Shown here piece after piece: positions 1-7,280 of a DNA stretch of 21,520 bases. The stretch covers positions 1 to 21,520 of the forward strand of contig JANYEF010000120.1 of the NCBI GenBank assembly GCA_025363325.1. Direction: 5' to 3'. The position numbers were made by a program, and so were the translations under genes. The stretch is from Nitrospira sp. (GTDB taxonomy: Bacteria > Nitrospirota > Nitrospiria > Nitrospirales > Nitrospiraceae). Below the pieces are notes generated by a model that was not told the origin of the DNA, did no database searches, and saw only the letters and a program-made list of their open reading frames with translations. The first letter of the stretch is position 1; every line of letters begins with the position of its first letter.

Positions 1-851
1 GTCACCTCTGCCAGATCAAGGCGAAGCCCTTCGATGTTGGGCCGTCGACCTAAGGCCTGGAGAATTTCCTCGCCGACGTAGGACCGCTCTCGTCCGTCTT
101 TCATCACCCACACGATTTTCCCCGTTGCCTCATGAGTCACACGCAGCAACTGCGCGCCCGTGACGACTTCAATGCCCTCGTCGATCAATGCAGCTTCAAG
201 CGCGCGTCCGACATCCTCGTCCATCTCAGAAAGGAGCGTCCGTCCCCGTTGAAGGATCGTGACCTTCGTCCCAAGTCGAGCAAAGAACTGACCGAGTTCG
301 AGGGCAACAGCCCCACCGCCCAGAATAATCAAGGAACCCGGTTGGGCGCGGAGATCGAGGATCGAATCGCTCGTGAAATATCCGGCTTGGGCCAAGCCAG
401 GAATCGGAATCTCACTGGGCCTCGACCCCGTGGCCAGAATGAACGAGCTGGCCGACAAGACGGTGTCTCCGGCGGTGATCTCGCCGGGCGACCGGAAGAC
501 CGCCTGCGATTGATAGAGCGTGAGCCGCGGGTCGTGAAGCTGCTCAATACGATAGTCGGCAAACTCGCGCACCAGCCGATCCTTTCGATCCACGATCGCC
601 GACAGATTGGCCCGGACCGAGACCGGGGAGAGTCCGAACTCCTTCGCCCGCCTGAAGAGGGCTGCGACTTCGGCAGACCGAAGGATGGCCTTGGTCGGCA
701 TGCAGCCACGCAGAATACAGAGCCCTCCGAGCGGACCCTGATCCACAATCGCCACGTCGGCGCCGGCATCGCGCGCGGTCCGTGCCGCGGCATAGCCCGC
801 CGACCCGCCGCCGATGACCACCACATCATGAGTCGTTCGTTGTGCCCACAT
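1..851 (-). CDS. Pyridine nucleotide-disulfide oxidoreductase (mercuric reductase / lipoamide dehydrogenase-like), C-terminus cut off by window edge
   Basis: Reading the minus strand from the ATG at 851 gives an open frame that runs off the left edge without a stop, about 283 residues. It begins MWAQRTTHDVVVIGGGSAGY, a dinucleotide-binding FAD motif (GGGSAGY). Residues around 40-50 hold GGLCILRGCMPTK, the redox-active C-x4-C disulfide of the class I flavin disulfide reductases. ATGSRP follows at the end of the FAD domain, then a second Rossmann motif, LGGGAVALELGQF, for NAD(P)H near residue 190. The family transfers electrons from NAD(P)H through FAD and the disulfide to a substrate such as lipoamide, glutathione or Hg(II). 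The C-terminal dimerisation domain, which carries the deciding His-Glu pair, is outside the window, so the substrate cannot be named. No partner subunits are visible and no strong Shine-Dalgarno precedes the ATG. The family is certain, the specific enzyme is not. Confidence 0.9.
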   Translation of the reverse strand, partial: MWAQRTTHDVVVIGGGSAGYAAARTARDAGADVAIVDQGPLGGLCILRGCMPTKAILRSAEVAALFRRAKEFGLSPVSVRANLSAIVDRKDRLVREFADYRIEQLHDPRLTLYQSQAVFRSPGEITAGDTVLSASSFILATGSRPSEIPIPGLAQAGYFTSDSILDLRAQPGSLIILGGGAVALELGQFFARLGTKVTILQRGRTLLSEMDEDVGRALEAALIDEGIEVVTGAQLLRVTHEATGKIVWVMKDGRERSYVGEEILQALGRRPNIEGLRLDLAEV

Positions 852-1017
852 CGTTGAGAGGGGGAGAATACCACTACCCCATAGGCCGCTGCCATGCCGA
901 GCCGATATGATGGACTGTTCATGCAGGCCTACAGGAGGTGACGGAATTGCTCATGCATGAGATGGAAAACCCAAAAACCTGGTCCCTTAAGGCCGGCGAA
1001 AGGGCATAGCCATTGCA
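852..1017. promoter_or_regulatory. Divergent intergenic region with a strong Shine-Dalgarno and a short open frame
   Basis: This gap separates the minus-strand oxidoreductase from the plus-strand haem lipoprotein and should hold promoters for both. The clearest signal is AGGAGGTGA at 933-941. It is followed by a short plus-strand frame starting at TTG 947 or ATG 953 and stopping at TAG 1007-1009, about 18-20 codons. It has no recognisable motif. It could be a leader peptide or simply the remains of an earlier gene start. No clear -35/-10 pair was found. Confidence 0.3.
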
Positions 1018-3291
1018 TTGTTCGGAGCCCATGCGGATACATCAACTCTTTATCGGACTGGGCTTGTCTTTATCGGACTGGGCTTGGTCTGCATCACCTT
1101 GGCCGCGTGCACAGCGGGCGACACAACCGCCCCGGTCACAAGCGGAGGCGGCGGCACACCGGCAGCCCCACCCGCATCTCCGCCCATCACGGCCGGCGCG
1201 TTTCCTATTCTCTTCATCACACAAGTTCCAGTGAGCGGAGACTTCACGGCCATCACTGCGACCTTCGGCAATCACATTCCCAGCATGCAACAAGCACCGC
1301 GCGGAGGTGATCTCTGGATACGCTATCCCGACGGCACGTTAAAGAATCTGACCAAAGCGGCCGGCTTCGGCATGGAGGGCATGCAGCTCGATCAAGCCAT
1401 TGCTGTGCGCGACCCCAGCGTGCATTGGGACGGCCAGAAGGCGATCTGTTCGATGGTGATCGGCGCACCGACGCAACAATTCCAAGTGAAAGACTTTGTC
1501 TGGCAGCTATACGAAATCACAGGCCTCGGCAAGAACCAGACGCCCGTCATCACCAAAGTGCCAAACCAGCCACCGGACTATAACAACGTCTCCCCGCTCT
1601 ACGGCACGGACGACCGGATCCTCTTCACCTCCGACCGTCCGAGAAGCGGCGAGCGACACTTACATCCACAGCACGATGAGTATGAATCCACGGCGGTCGT
1701 GTCAGGACTTTGGAGTCTCAACTCGTCCAACGGCGATCTGTTCTTGTTGAACCACGCCCCCTCGGGCAACTTCACACCGATCGTCGATAGTTTCGGACGC
1801 GTCGTCTTCACACAGTGGGATCACCTCAAGCGGGATCAGCAGGCGGACGCCGACAAGTACGGGAGCGGCACGAACGGGACCTTTACCTGGGTGAGCGAAG
1901 CGGCCAATGCGCAGAAAAATGCGACGCTGATCGGCTCCGAGGTATTCCCTGAACCGCGCGTCGACCAAGAGGTCGCCGGTACGAACATGAACAAGCACGA
2001 CTTCAATCAATTTTTCCCCTGGACCATCTTGGAAGACGGCACGGAGAGCGAAACGCTCAACCACCTTGGACGGCACGAATTGCACAGCTATCTGCCCTCG
2101 AGCCTGAACGACGATCAGAACGTCATCGAATTTTTCGGCCAGCTGACGCGGTTCAACCAAAACGCGATCACCAATTTGTTCCAGATCAAGGAAGACCCGC
2201 TAAAACCCGGCCGCTATTATGGCGTGGATGCGACCGAATTCGGTACGCGCGCTGCCGGACAGATCGTAAGCCTCGACTCGCCGCCGAGCCAAAATGCGGA
2301 TCAGATCGCCGTCACCTACGTGACGCACCGCGACACGAGCGGCTTCAACGAAGACAACCAACCACCTGCGCCGAATCATTCCGGCCATTATCGCGATCCG
2401 CTGCCACTCTCGGACGGCACGCTCATCGCCGCCCACACGGCGGAAACCAGAGCGGAAGGGCCGACCGGCAACACGAATCCATCGCGTTACGATTTTCGAT
2501 TGAAGACGACGAAAGTGCTTCCGAACGGATTCCGGGGCGCGAACCAACCGCTCACCGCAGGCCTGAACAAAACAATCTCCTACTGGGACCCGGACAAGAA
2601 GCTCACCTACAGCGGCAATCTTTGGGAACTGCAACCGGTAGAGGTGAAACCGCGCACCAGGCCAGCCAAGCTCACGATCGCGCTGCCCTCCCCTGAGCAA
2701 CAGGTCATGCAGCAACTCGGTATCGATCTGGCCGCGCTACGGGCGTATCTGGTCCAGAACGACCTCGCCTTGGCCGTCACGCGGAACGTCACTACGCGGG
2801 ACGACTTCGACAAACAACAGCCCTTTAATTTGCGTGTGCCAGGCGGGGTACAACACGTCGGCACAAACGGCAAGATCTACGATGTGCAACATCTGCAGTT
2901 TTTTCAGGCCGATCAAGTACGCGGAATCGGTGGGATCAACAATCCAAGACCTGGTCGCCGAGTCTTGGCGAGGGCCCTGCACGACAACGGCGCCCTCGCA
3001 AGCAACAAACCGAATCCGACCGGGCCGGCAGGCAGCGTCAAGATCGCAGCAGATGGATCGGCCGCGGCCTTTGTCCCGGCACGGCGCGCGCGCTCGTGGC
3101 AGCTAACCGATCCGCAAGGCACGCCGGTCGTGCGCGAGCGCTACTGGGTGACATTTCAACCAGGCGAAGTCCGCGTCTGCACCTCCTGTCACGGCATCAA
3201 CGAGAAGGATCAAGCCGGACAAACCGCCCCGACGAACCAACCACTAGCGTTGCTTGAATTACTCCAATATTGGAAAGCGCAGAACCCCTGA
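1018..3291 (+). CDS. Lipoprotein with hydrazine-synthase-alpha-like / TolB-type body and a C-terminal c-type haem site; signal peptide altered by a 20-bp duplication
   Basis: This 757-residue frame starts at a TTG. Its N-terminus ends in a hydrophobic stretch and the lipobox LAAC at about residue 31, so the mature protein is probably lipid-anchored. The body holds beta-propeller-like segments (for example ILFTSDRP and GRVVFTQWDH) of the kind seen in PD40/TolB propellers and in the alpha subunit domain of hydrazine synthase. The C-terminus carries one haem c motif, CTSCH (C721, C724, H725), close to the end. The role is unknown; a periplasmic or outer-membrane redox protein is an inference. 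The start is odd. A conventional ATG at 1031 reads MRIHQLFIGLGL but is thrown out of frame by a perfect 20-bp tandem repeat at 1047-1086. Removing one copy gives MRIHQLFIGLGLVCITLAAC, an ideal lipoprotein signal. With both copies, only the weak TTG keeps the frame open. The gene may therefore be a slippage switch, a fresh mutant, or carry an assembly error. Confidence 0.8.
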   Translation: MFGAHADTSTLYRTGLVFIGLGLVCITLAACTAGDTTAPVTSGGGGTPAAPPASPPITAGAFPILFITQVPVSGDFTAITATFGNHIPSMQQAPRGGDLWIRYPDGTLKNLTKAAGFGMEGMQLDQAIAVRDPSVHWDGQKAICSMVIGAPTQQFQVKDFVWQLYEITGLGKNQTPVITKVPNQPPDYNNVSPLYGTDDRILFTSDRPRSGERHLHPQHDEYESTAVVSGLWSLNSSNGDLFLLNHAPSGNFTPIVDSFGRVVFTQWDHLKRDQQADADKYGSGTNGTFTWVSEAANAQKNATLIGSEVFPEPRVDQEVAGTNMNKHDFNQFFPWTILEDGTESETLNHLGRHELHSYLPSSLNDDQNVIEFFGQLTRFNQNAITNLFQIKEDPLKPGRYYGVDATEFGTRAAGQIVSLDSPPSQNADQIAVTYVTHRDTSGFNEDNQPPAPNHSGHYRDPLPLSDGTLIAAHTAETRAEGPTGNTNPSRYDFRLKTTKVLPNGFRGANQPLTAGLNKTISYWDPDKKLTYSGNLWELQPVEVKPRTRPAKLTIALPSPEQQVMQQLGIDLAALRAYLVQNDLALAVTRNVTTRDDFDKQQPFNLRVPGGVQHVGTNGKIYDVQHLQFFQADQVRGIGGINNPRPGRRVLARALHDNGALASNKPNPTGPAGSVKIAADGSAAAFVPARRARSWQLTDPQGTPVVRERYWVTFQPGEVRVCTSCHGINEKDQAGQTAPTNQPLALLELLQYWKAQNP
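1047..1086. repeat. Perfect 20-bp tandem duplication inside a signal-peptide coding region
   Basis: Two identical adjacent copies of TCTTTATCGGACTGGGCTTG occupy 1047-1066 and 1067-1086. Because 20 is not a multiple of three, the duplication shifts the reading frame between the ATG at 1031 and the rest of the haem lipoprotein gene. Collapsing to one copy restores a normal lipoprotein signal sequence. Confidence 0.95.
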
Positions 3292-3355
3292 CATTCCATG
3301 TGGGCTTCACCGACTCCTTCGTAGTCGAACAACCTCGAATCACCCCGTCAGGCTT

Positions 3356-3481
3356 GCAGGATGCTCAAAAAGGCCGTTCAGCAAGGCCGCAGCGAGCGAA
3401 GGGCCGAGGCGTACCCTCTGGGATACGTTGAGGGTCTGAACGATGCGAGAACGAAGCTGGCGGACTTTTTCAGCATCCTGC
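3356..3481. repeat. 126-bp fold-back (MITE-like) palindromic element
   Basis: The left end reads GCAGGATGCTCAAAAAGGCC and the reverse complement of the right end reads GCAGGATGCTGAAAAAGTCC, so the termini are inverted repeats differing at two of 20 positions. The centre has another fold-back, GTACCC-TCTG-GGATAC. It has no coding capacity. A degenerate half-copy lies at 4503-4563. Its terminal sequence also resembles the right end of the transposase-bearing element at 16754-19559. The architecture fits a miniature inverted-repeat element; no clear target duplication flanks it. Confidence 0.75.
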
Positions 3482-3487
3482 TATAGT
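3482..3487 (+). promoter_or_regulatory. Candidate -10 box for a leaderless DUF1653 transcript
   Basis: TATAGT begins at the first base outside the fold-back element and ends 6 nt before the ATG at 3494. That distance would place the transcription start at or next to the A of the ATG, giving a leaderless mRNA, which agrees with the absence of any Shine-Dalgarno. A convincing -35 would have to lie inside the repeat and is not obvious. Confidence 0.4.
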
Positions 3488-3493
3488 GTGCGC

Positions 3494-3706
3494 ATGATCC
3501 AACCAGGCCGCTATCGGCACTATAAAGGGCAGGATTACGAGGTGCTCGGCACGGCCAAGCACACAGAAACGGAAGAGGAGTTTGTCGTCTATCGCGCACT
3601 CTACGGCGTTCGAGGGCTGTGGATCAGACCAATGGCGATGTTCCTCGAAACGGTGATCGTGGATGGTCGCCCTTGTCCGCGATTCCAGTTCCTTGCTACC
3701 CCCTAG
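3494..3706 (+). CDS. DUF1653 family protein
   Basis: A 70-residue protein beginning MIQPGRYRHYKGQDYEVLG, matching the whole-length pattern of the DUF1653 family: PGxYRHYKGxxYEVLGxAxHxET, then VVYRALYG, LWxRPxxMFxE and a PRF-type end. The family is small, cytoplasmic and of unknown biochemical function; its length here is typical. The ATG at 3494 is chosen because the DUF1653 pattern starts there and because the upstream in-frame codons lie inside a palindromic repeat. No ribosome binding site is visible. The gene is not obviously in an operon; the next gene starts 126 bp downstream. Confidence 0.9.
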   Translation: MIQPGRYRHYKGQDYEVLGTAKHTETEEEFVVYRALYGVRGLWIRPMAMFLETVIVDGRPCPRFQFLATP

Positions 3707-3832
3707 AGCCCCTCAGGTCCTTGCATCTCTCCCGCCCATTCCCCCCCTCTTGCCCCCGACTGTCGCCCGGACAGAGCCTTCAAGGCTTAAGTATTTCCAG
3801 CAGGGTCCGATACAGACATTGTGAGGTCAACC

Positions 3833-4456
3833 ATGCCGATTATACGTGCAGTCAATGGCATCGTCGAAATGCATCCCGCGCTATCGGTGTCTCCGCGTCC
3901 ACCTGCGACTCAGGTTGCCTCGGCTGGTCGGGAGGATCGCAAAAAGGAGCAGGCGCGCCAGACTGCTGACCAGGCGACACGTCTCGCTCAGCAGGCTTAC
4001 CAACAACAGGCCCATCAGGACATTGCACCCAAGCCGGCGCTCCTTGCTCAGGACTTGATGACCTCGCCCGTAACAAGTTTGCCCTCCGATCGCACCCTGT
4101 TGGAGGCATGGAGCGTCATGAAACATAAGGGGATTCACCATCTCCCTGTGACGTCGGTCCATGGCGCGTTGGTCGGAATGATATCGGATCACGACCTGCT
4201 GCCCTATGCGCATGAGTTGGAATCCGTTAATTCGCCAGGACCGTCCGCTGGGCACATACTTGCCCATGTGATGAGCAGCCGGGTCTTGTCCGCCACTCCA
4301 ACGACGGAGATCCACGAGATTGCCCGTGTCATGCTCGATGAACACGTGAGTGCGATTCCGATCCTCGACAGCTCCCGCCACCCAGTCGGGATTCTATCAA
4401 CCAGCGATATTCTCCGAGCCATCGCCCACCAAAGCCCACTCGAACTCTGGACGTAA
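3833..4456 (+). CDS. Two-CBS-domain protein
   Basis: 207 residues from the ATG at 3833, chosen over the GTG at 3821 because GAGGT at 3823-3827 is a well-placed Shine-Dalgarno. The first 70 residues are low-complexity and rich in Gln, Ala and charged residues (around residues 35-65), likely helical and soluble. Two CBS domains follow at roughly 76-125 (starting near MTSPVTSLPSDRTLLEAW, ending VGMISDHDLL) and 146-197 (starting VMSSRVLSATPTTEI, ending VGILSTSDILRAI). Tandem CBS pairs (Bateman modules) bind adenosine ligands such as AMP or ATP and usually regulate an attached or partner protein. No effector domain is fused here, so this would be a stand-alone sensor module. Neighbours give no hint of its partner. 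Confidence 0.9.
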   Translation: MPIIRAVNGIVEMHPALSVSPRPPATQVASAGREDRKKEQARQTADQATRLAQQAYQQQAHQDIAPKPALLAQDLMTSPVTSLPSDRTLLEAWSVMKHKGIHHLPVTSVHGALVGMISDHDLLPYAHELESVNSPGPSAGHILAHVMSSRVLSATPTTEIHEIARVMLDEHVSAIPILDSSRHPVGILSTSDILRAIAHQSPLELWT

Positions 4457-4502
4457 CCAACTCTTAACGCTCTGATTGCCTTCCAGCGCTGCGTGAGTCA
4501 CA

Positions 4503-4563
4503 GGATCTCGTGGTGCCTCTGAGCAAACCGAGAACGACGCTGGCGGACTTCTCAACATCCTGC
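4503..4563. repeat. Degenerate half-copy of the 126-bp fold-back element
   Basis: The stretch from GGATCTCG to CAACATCCTGC aligns along its length with the right half of the element at 3421-3481. The best-kept part is GAGAACGACGCTGGCGGACTT against GAGAACGAAGCTGGCGGACTT, followed by near-identical CATCCTGC termini. The left half is missing or unrecognisable. It lies in the convergent gap between the CBS gene and the MEKHLA gene. Confidence 0.7.
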
Positions 4564-4570
4564 CAGCCGG

Positions 4571-5041
4571 TTAGGCCAACCAGGTCCATTGCGAGAAGGT
4601 GGCTGCCTGCCCGACCCTCTGCCCCTCTGCATCCACGACATTCCAGATGAGGGCGTTCTCGACGAGAAAGCGGCGTCCTGTTGAAGTTATTCTCACACCT
4701 CGATAGGTATTCAGATAGCCGTCGGTCTTGGCTTGTTCTAACATCGATTCGCGTTCGGCCTGATTCGTAGGCTCCGCCGTTAGCCGCGACGGGGTCTTTA
4801 CAAGTTGCTCCCATGTCAGCTCCCATAGCTCTAATGCGACTTGATTGCCGTAATTGAGGAGAGGATCCTCTTCCAGCCCGTGGGAGACGACGGCGAACGG
4901 TGAGAGAAAGAGGGCATGGGCCTGATAGCCAGAATCGCCCGCTCGTTCGAGGAGTTCACGCCCGGTCCAGTGACGGAAACTATTGAGGAGCAGTTGCGAC
5001 CACTCCATGATGGCGGGATTGGTCCATATCTGAGGAGTCAC
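4571..5041 (-). CDS. MEKHLA (PAS-like) domain protein
   Basis: 156 residues starting at GTG 5041. The start is supported by AGAGGA about 8 nt upstream on the minus strand. The body matches the MEKHLA family: an N-terminal helical part (LLLNSFRHWTGREL), then FAVVSHGLEEDPLLNYGNQVALELWELTWEQL, where NYGNQVALELWE is the hallmark, then SRLTAEPTNQAERESMLEQA and a C-terminal beta part (ITSTGRRFLVENALIWNVVD). MEKHLA domains share a PAS-like fold and are thought to sense a ligand or redox state; the bacterial single-domain forms are uncharacterised. There is no transmembrane segment. It is transcribed away from leuC, sharing the 5042-5230 intergenic region. Confidence 0.88.
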   Translation of the reverse strand: MTPQIWTNPAIMEWSQLLLNSFRHWTGRELLERAGDSGYQAHALFLSPFAVVSHGLEEDPLLNYGNQVALELWELTWEQLVKTPSRLTAEPTNQAERESMLEQAKTDGYLNTYRGVRITSTGRRFLVENALIWNVVDAEGQRVGQAATFSQWTWLA

Positions 5042-5080
5042 GGCTCATTCCTCTAGATGTAACCGCGGGGAAGGGGCCTT

Positions 5081-5106
5081 GTACCCACCGACCAGGCGGT
5101 GGTACC
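5081..5106. other. Inverted repeat in the MEKHLA/leuC divergent region
   Basis: CCACCG-ACCAGG-CGGTGG forms a perfect 6-bp stem, extended by GTAC on the left and GTACC on the right with one bulged C. It lies upstream of the proposed leuC -10 box, so it is not in a leuC leader. An operator or a hairpin in the MEKHLA 5' region are both possible. Confidence 0.35.
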
Positions 5107-5145
5107 ACGTCCATGTGCTCAACGCAAGAATATGGTGAGTGCTCT

Positions 5146-5175
5146 TGTACAGACGATAGGAGGACTCTGTATAAT
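5146..5175 (+). promoter_or_regulatory. leuC: Sigma-70-type promoter for leuC
   Basis: TATAAT at 5170-5175 is a consensus -10. TGTACA at 5146-5151 is a possible -35 (four of six matches) with an 18-bp spacer. Transcription would start near 5182, about 50 nt before the leuC ATG. The short leader contains no run of leucine codons and no terminator hairpin, so classical leucine attenuation is not indicated. Confidence 0.6.
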
Positions 5176-5230
5176 GTCGCCTTCACTCGGATGAATCCTT
5201 TCGAGAGAGACCGATCATTGAGGAGTCATT

Positions 5231-6634
5231 ATGGCCGCTCAGACCCTCTTCGAAAAAATCTGGGAGTCCCACGTTGTCCGCGCAGAACCGGACGGAACCA
5301 CCCTGCTCTATGTCGATCGTCAGTTAGTCCACGAGGTGACATCGCCGCAGGCGTTTGAAGGACTCAAGCTCTCGGGCCGGAGGCCTCGCCGTCCGGGTGC
5401 CACGTTAGCGGTGCCGGATCACAACGTCCCGACCACCGACCGAACCCTGGGCATCGCCGATCCCCTCAGTGCGAAACAGATCCGGACGCTGGAGGAGAAT
5501 TGCCGTGACTTCGGCATCACGCTCTTCGGCATGAACGACATCCGTCAAGGCGTGGTGCACATCATCGGACCGGAACAGGGCTTTACCCTGCCGGGGACAA
5601 CCATCGTGTGCGGCGATTCGCATACTTCGACACATGGTGCGTTCGGCGCCTTGGCCTTCGGCATCGGCACCAGCGAAGTGGAGCATGTGCTAGCCACCCA
5701 GTGCTTGGTGCAGAAACGACCCAAGAACATGGAGGTCCGCGTCGACGGCATGTTGTCGGAGCTCTGTTCGGCCAAGGACGTCATTCTCGCGATCATCGGA
5801 AAGATTGGAACAGCCGGTGGAACTGGCTATGTCATCGAATACACGGGCTCGGCGATCCGCGCCCTCAGCATGGAAGGGCGCATGACGCTCTGCAACATGT
5901 CGATCGAGGGCGGCGCGCGCGCCGGGATGGTCGCACCGGACGAGAAGACCGTCGCCTATATCAAAGGACGTCCATTGGCTCCAAAGGAAGAGCTGTTCGA
6001 GCAAGCCGTGCAAGCATGGCAGCAGCTCAAGACCGATTCGAACGCGACATACGATATGACCGTCACGATGCGGGCCGAGGACATCGCGCCGCAAGTCAGT
6101 TGGGGGACAAATCCCGGGATGGTGACCGGCATCGATCAACGAGTGCCGGACCCGCGTACGATCACCGACGAGAACCAGCGCCAGGCCACTGAGCGGGCGT
6201 TGGAATACATGGGCCTCATCCCGAACATGCCCATGACAGATATCAAAATCGATACGGTGTTCATCGGATCCTGTACCAACTCACGCATCGAAGACCTCCG
6301 CCTGGCAGCCAACTTGGCCAAGGGCAAAAGTGTCGCCACTGGAGTGCGGGCGATGGTGGTGCCGGGCTCAGGCCTGGTAAAACAGCAGGCTGAACAAGAA
6401 GGGCTCGACCGACTGTTCAAAGAGGCGGGATTCGAGTGGCGGGAAGCCGGCTGCAGTATGTGCCTGGCGATGAATGCCGACGTGCTTCAGCCAGGAGAGC
6501 GCTGCGCCTCGACCAGCAATCGAAATTTCGAGGGGCGCCAGGGGGCCGGCGGCCGGACCCATCTCGTGTCGCCGGCGATGGCAGTAGCCGCAGCGGTCGA
6601 GGGACACTTCGTCGATATCCGAACCTGGACATAG
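5231..6634 (+). CDS. leuC: 3-isopropylmalate dehydratase large subunit
   Basis: 467 residues, the usual length for bacterial LeuC. With LeuD it interconverts 2-isopropylmalate and 3-isopropylmalate in leucine biosynthesis, in the cytoplasm. The three ligands of the [4Fe-4S] cluster are present: C348 in GSCTNSR, and C408 and C411 in EAGCSMC. Other aconitase-superfamily signatures are VPDHNVPT near residue 61, CGDSHTSTHGAFG near 127, GTSEVEHVLATQ near 146 and SNRNFEGRQG near 429. GAGGAG about 6 nt before the ATG at 5231 supports the start. leuD follows after a 7-nt gap, so the two subunits are cotranscribed. Confidence 0.98.
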   Translation: MAAQTLFEKIWESHVVRAEPDGTTLLYVDRQLVHEVTSPQAFEGLKLSGRRPRRPGATLAVPDHNVPTTDRTLGIADPLSAKQIRTLEENCRDFGITLFGMNDIRQGVVHIIGPEQGFTLPGTTIVCGDSHTSTHGAFGALAFGIGTSEVEHVLATQCLVQKRPKNMEVRVDGMLSELCSAKDVILAIIGKIGTAGGTGYVIEYTGSAIRALSMEGRMTLCNMSIEGGARAGMVAPDEKTVAYIKGRPLAPKEELFEQAVQAWQQLKTDSNATYDMTVTMRAEDIAPQVSWGTNPGMVTGIDQRVPDPRTITDENQRQATERALEYMGLIPNMPMTDIKIDTVFIGSCTNSRIEDLRLAANLAKGKSVATGVRAMVVPGSGLVKQQAEQEGLDRLFKEAGFEWREAGCSMCLAMNADVLQPGERCASTSNRNFEGRQGAGGRTHLVSPAMAVAAAVEGHFVDIRTWT

Positions 6635-6641
6635 AGGACCC

Positions 6642-7280
6642 ATGCAAGCCTTTACCATCATGACAGGTCTGGTCGCGCCGCTAGACCGCGTCAATGTCGA
6701 TACCGATCAAATCATCCCGAAGCAATTTCTGAAGACGATCAAGCGGACCGGGCTCCGCGAAGGGTTGTTCTACGATTGGCGTAAACAGAAGGACGGTTCA
6801 CAGGACCCGGCGTTCTTTTTGAATCAACCGCGATTTCAGGGCGCGACGATTCTCCTGACGCGCGATAACTTTGGGTGCGGATCGTCGCGTGAACATGCCC
6901 CCTGGGCGCTCCTCGACCAGGGCTTCCGTTGTGTCATCGCGTCGAGCTTCGCCGATATCTTCTACAACAACTGCTTCCAAAACGGCATGCTGCCCGTGGT
7001 GCTGAAAGCCGACGAGGTCTTGGCGATGATGAAAGGCGTCCTTGCGACGCCCGGGTACCAACTGACGGTGGACCTCGGAAGCCAGACAGTGACCGCCCCT
7101 GACGGTACCCGCTCTCACTTCGAGATCGACCCCTTCCGAAAAGACTGCTTGTATCGGGGTCTCGACGCCATAGGATTGACGTTGCAACACGAGGCAGCCA
7201 TTGCAGCCTACGAGACTCGACGGAAAGCCGAGGCTCCCTGGTTATTCACAGATCTTCGCCCTAACCCAGGGAGAGCGTGA
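6642..7280 (+). CDS. leuD: 3-isopropylmalate dehydratase small subunit
   Basis: 212 residues, typical for LeuD. It is the swivel-domain subunit that completes the LeuC active site. The family signature FGCGSSREHAPWAL lies at about residues 77-90, and the N-terminal VAPLDRVNVDTDQIIPKQFL is the conserved substrate-loop region. AGAGGA lies just before the ATG, and the gap to leuC is 7 nt. The stop codon (7278-7280) overlaps the ATG of the next small gene (7280-7282), which indicates translational coupling within one operon. leuA and leuB are not in the window. Confidence 0.98.
   Translation: MQAFTIMTGLVAPLDRVNVDTDQIIPKQFLKTIKRTGLREGLFYDWRKQKDGSQDPAFFLNQPRFQGATILLTRDNFGCGSSREHAPWALLDQGFRCVIASSFADIFYNNCFQNGMLPVVLKADEVLAMMKGVLATPGYQLTVDLGSQTVTAPDGTRSHFEIDPFRKDCLYRGLDAIGLTLQHEAAIAAYETRRKAEAPWLFTDLRPNPGRA

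Noticed and set aside
329..922. Minus-strand 197-residue frame
   Set aside because: It is out of frame with the flavin oxidoreductase, whose motifs lie in the other minus-strand frame; composition is Arg/Ser/Pro-rich as in shadow frames.
5176..5230. Leucine attenuator in the leuC leader
   Set aside because: The leader is only about 50 nt, lacks leucine codon runs and has no terminator hairpin.
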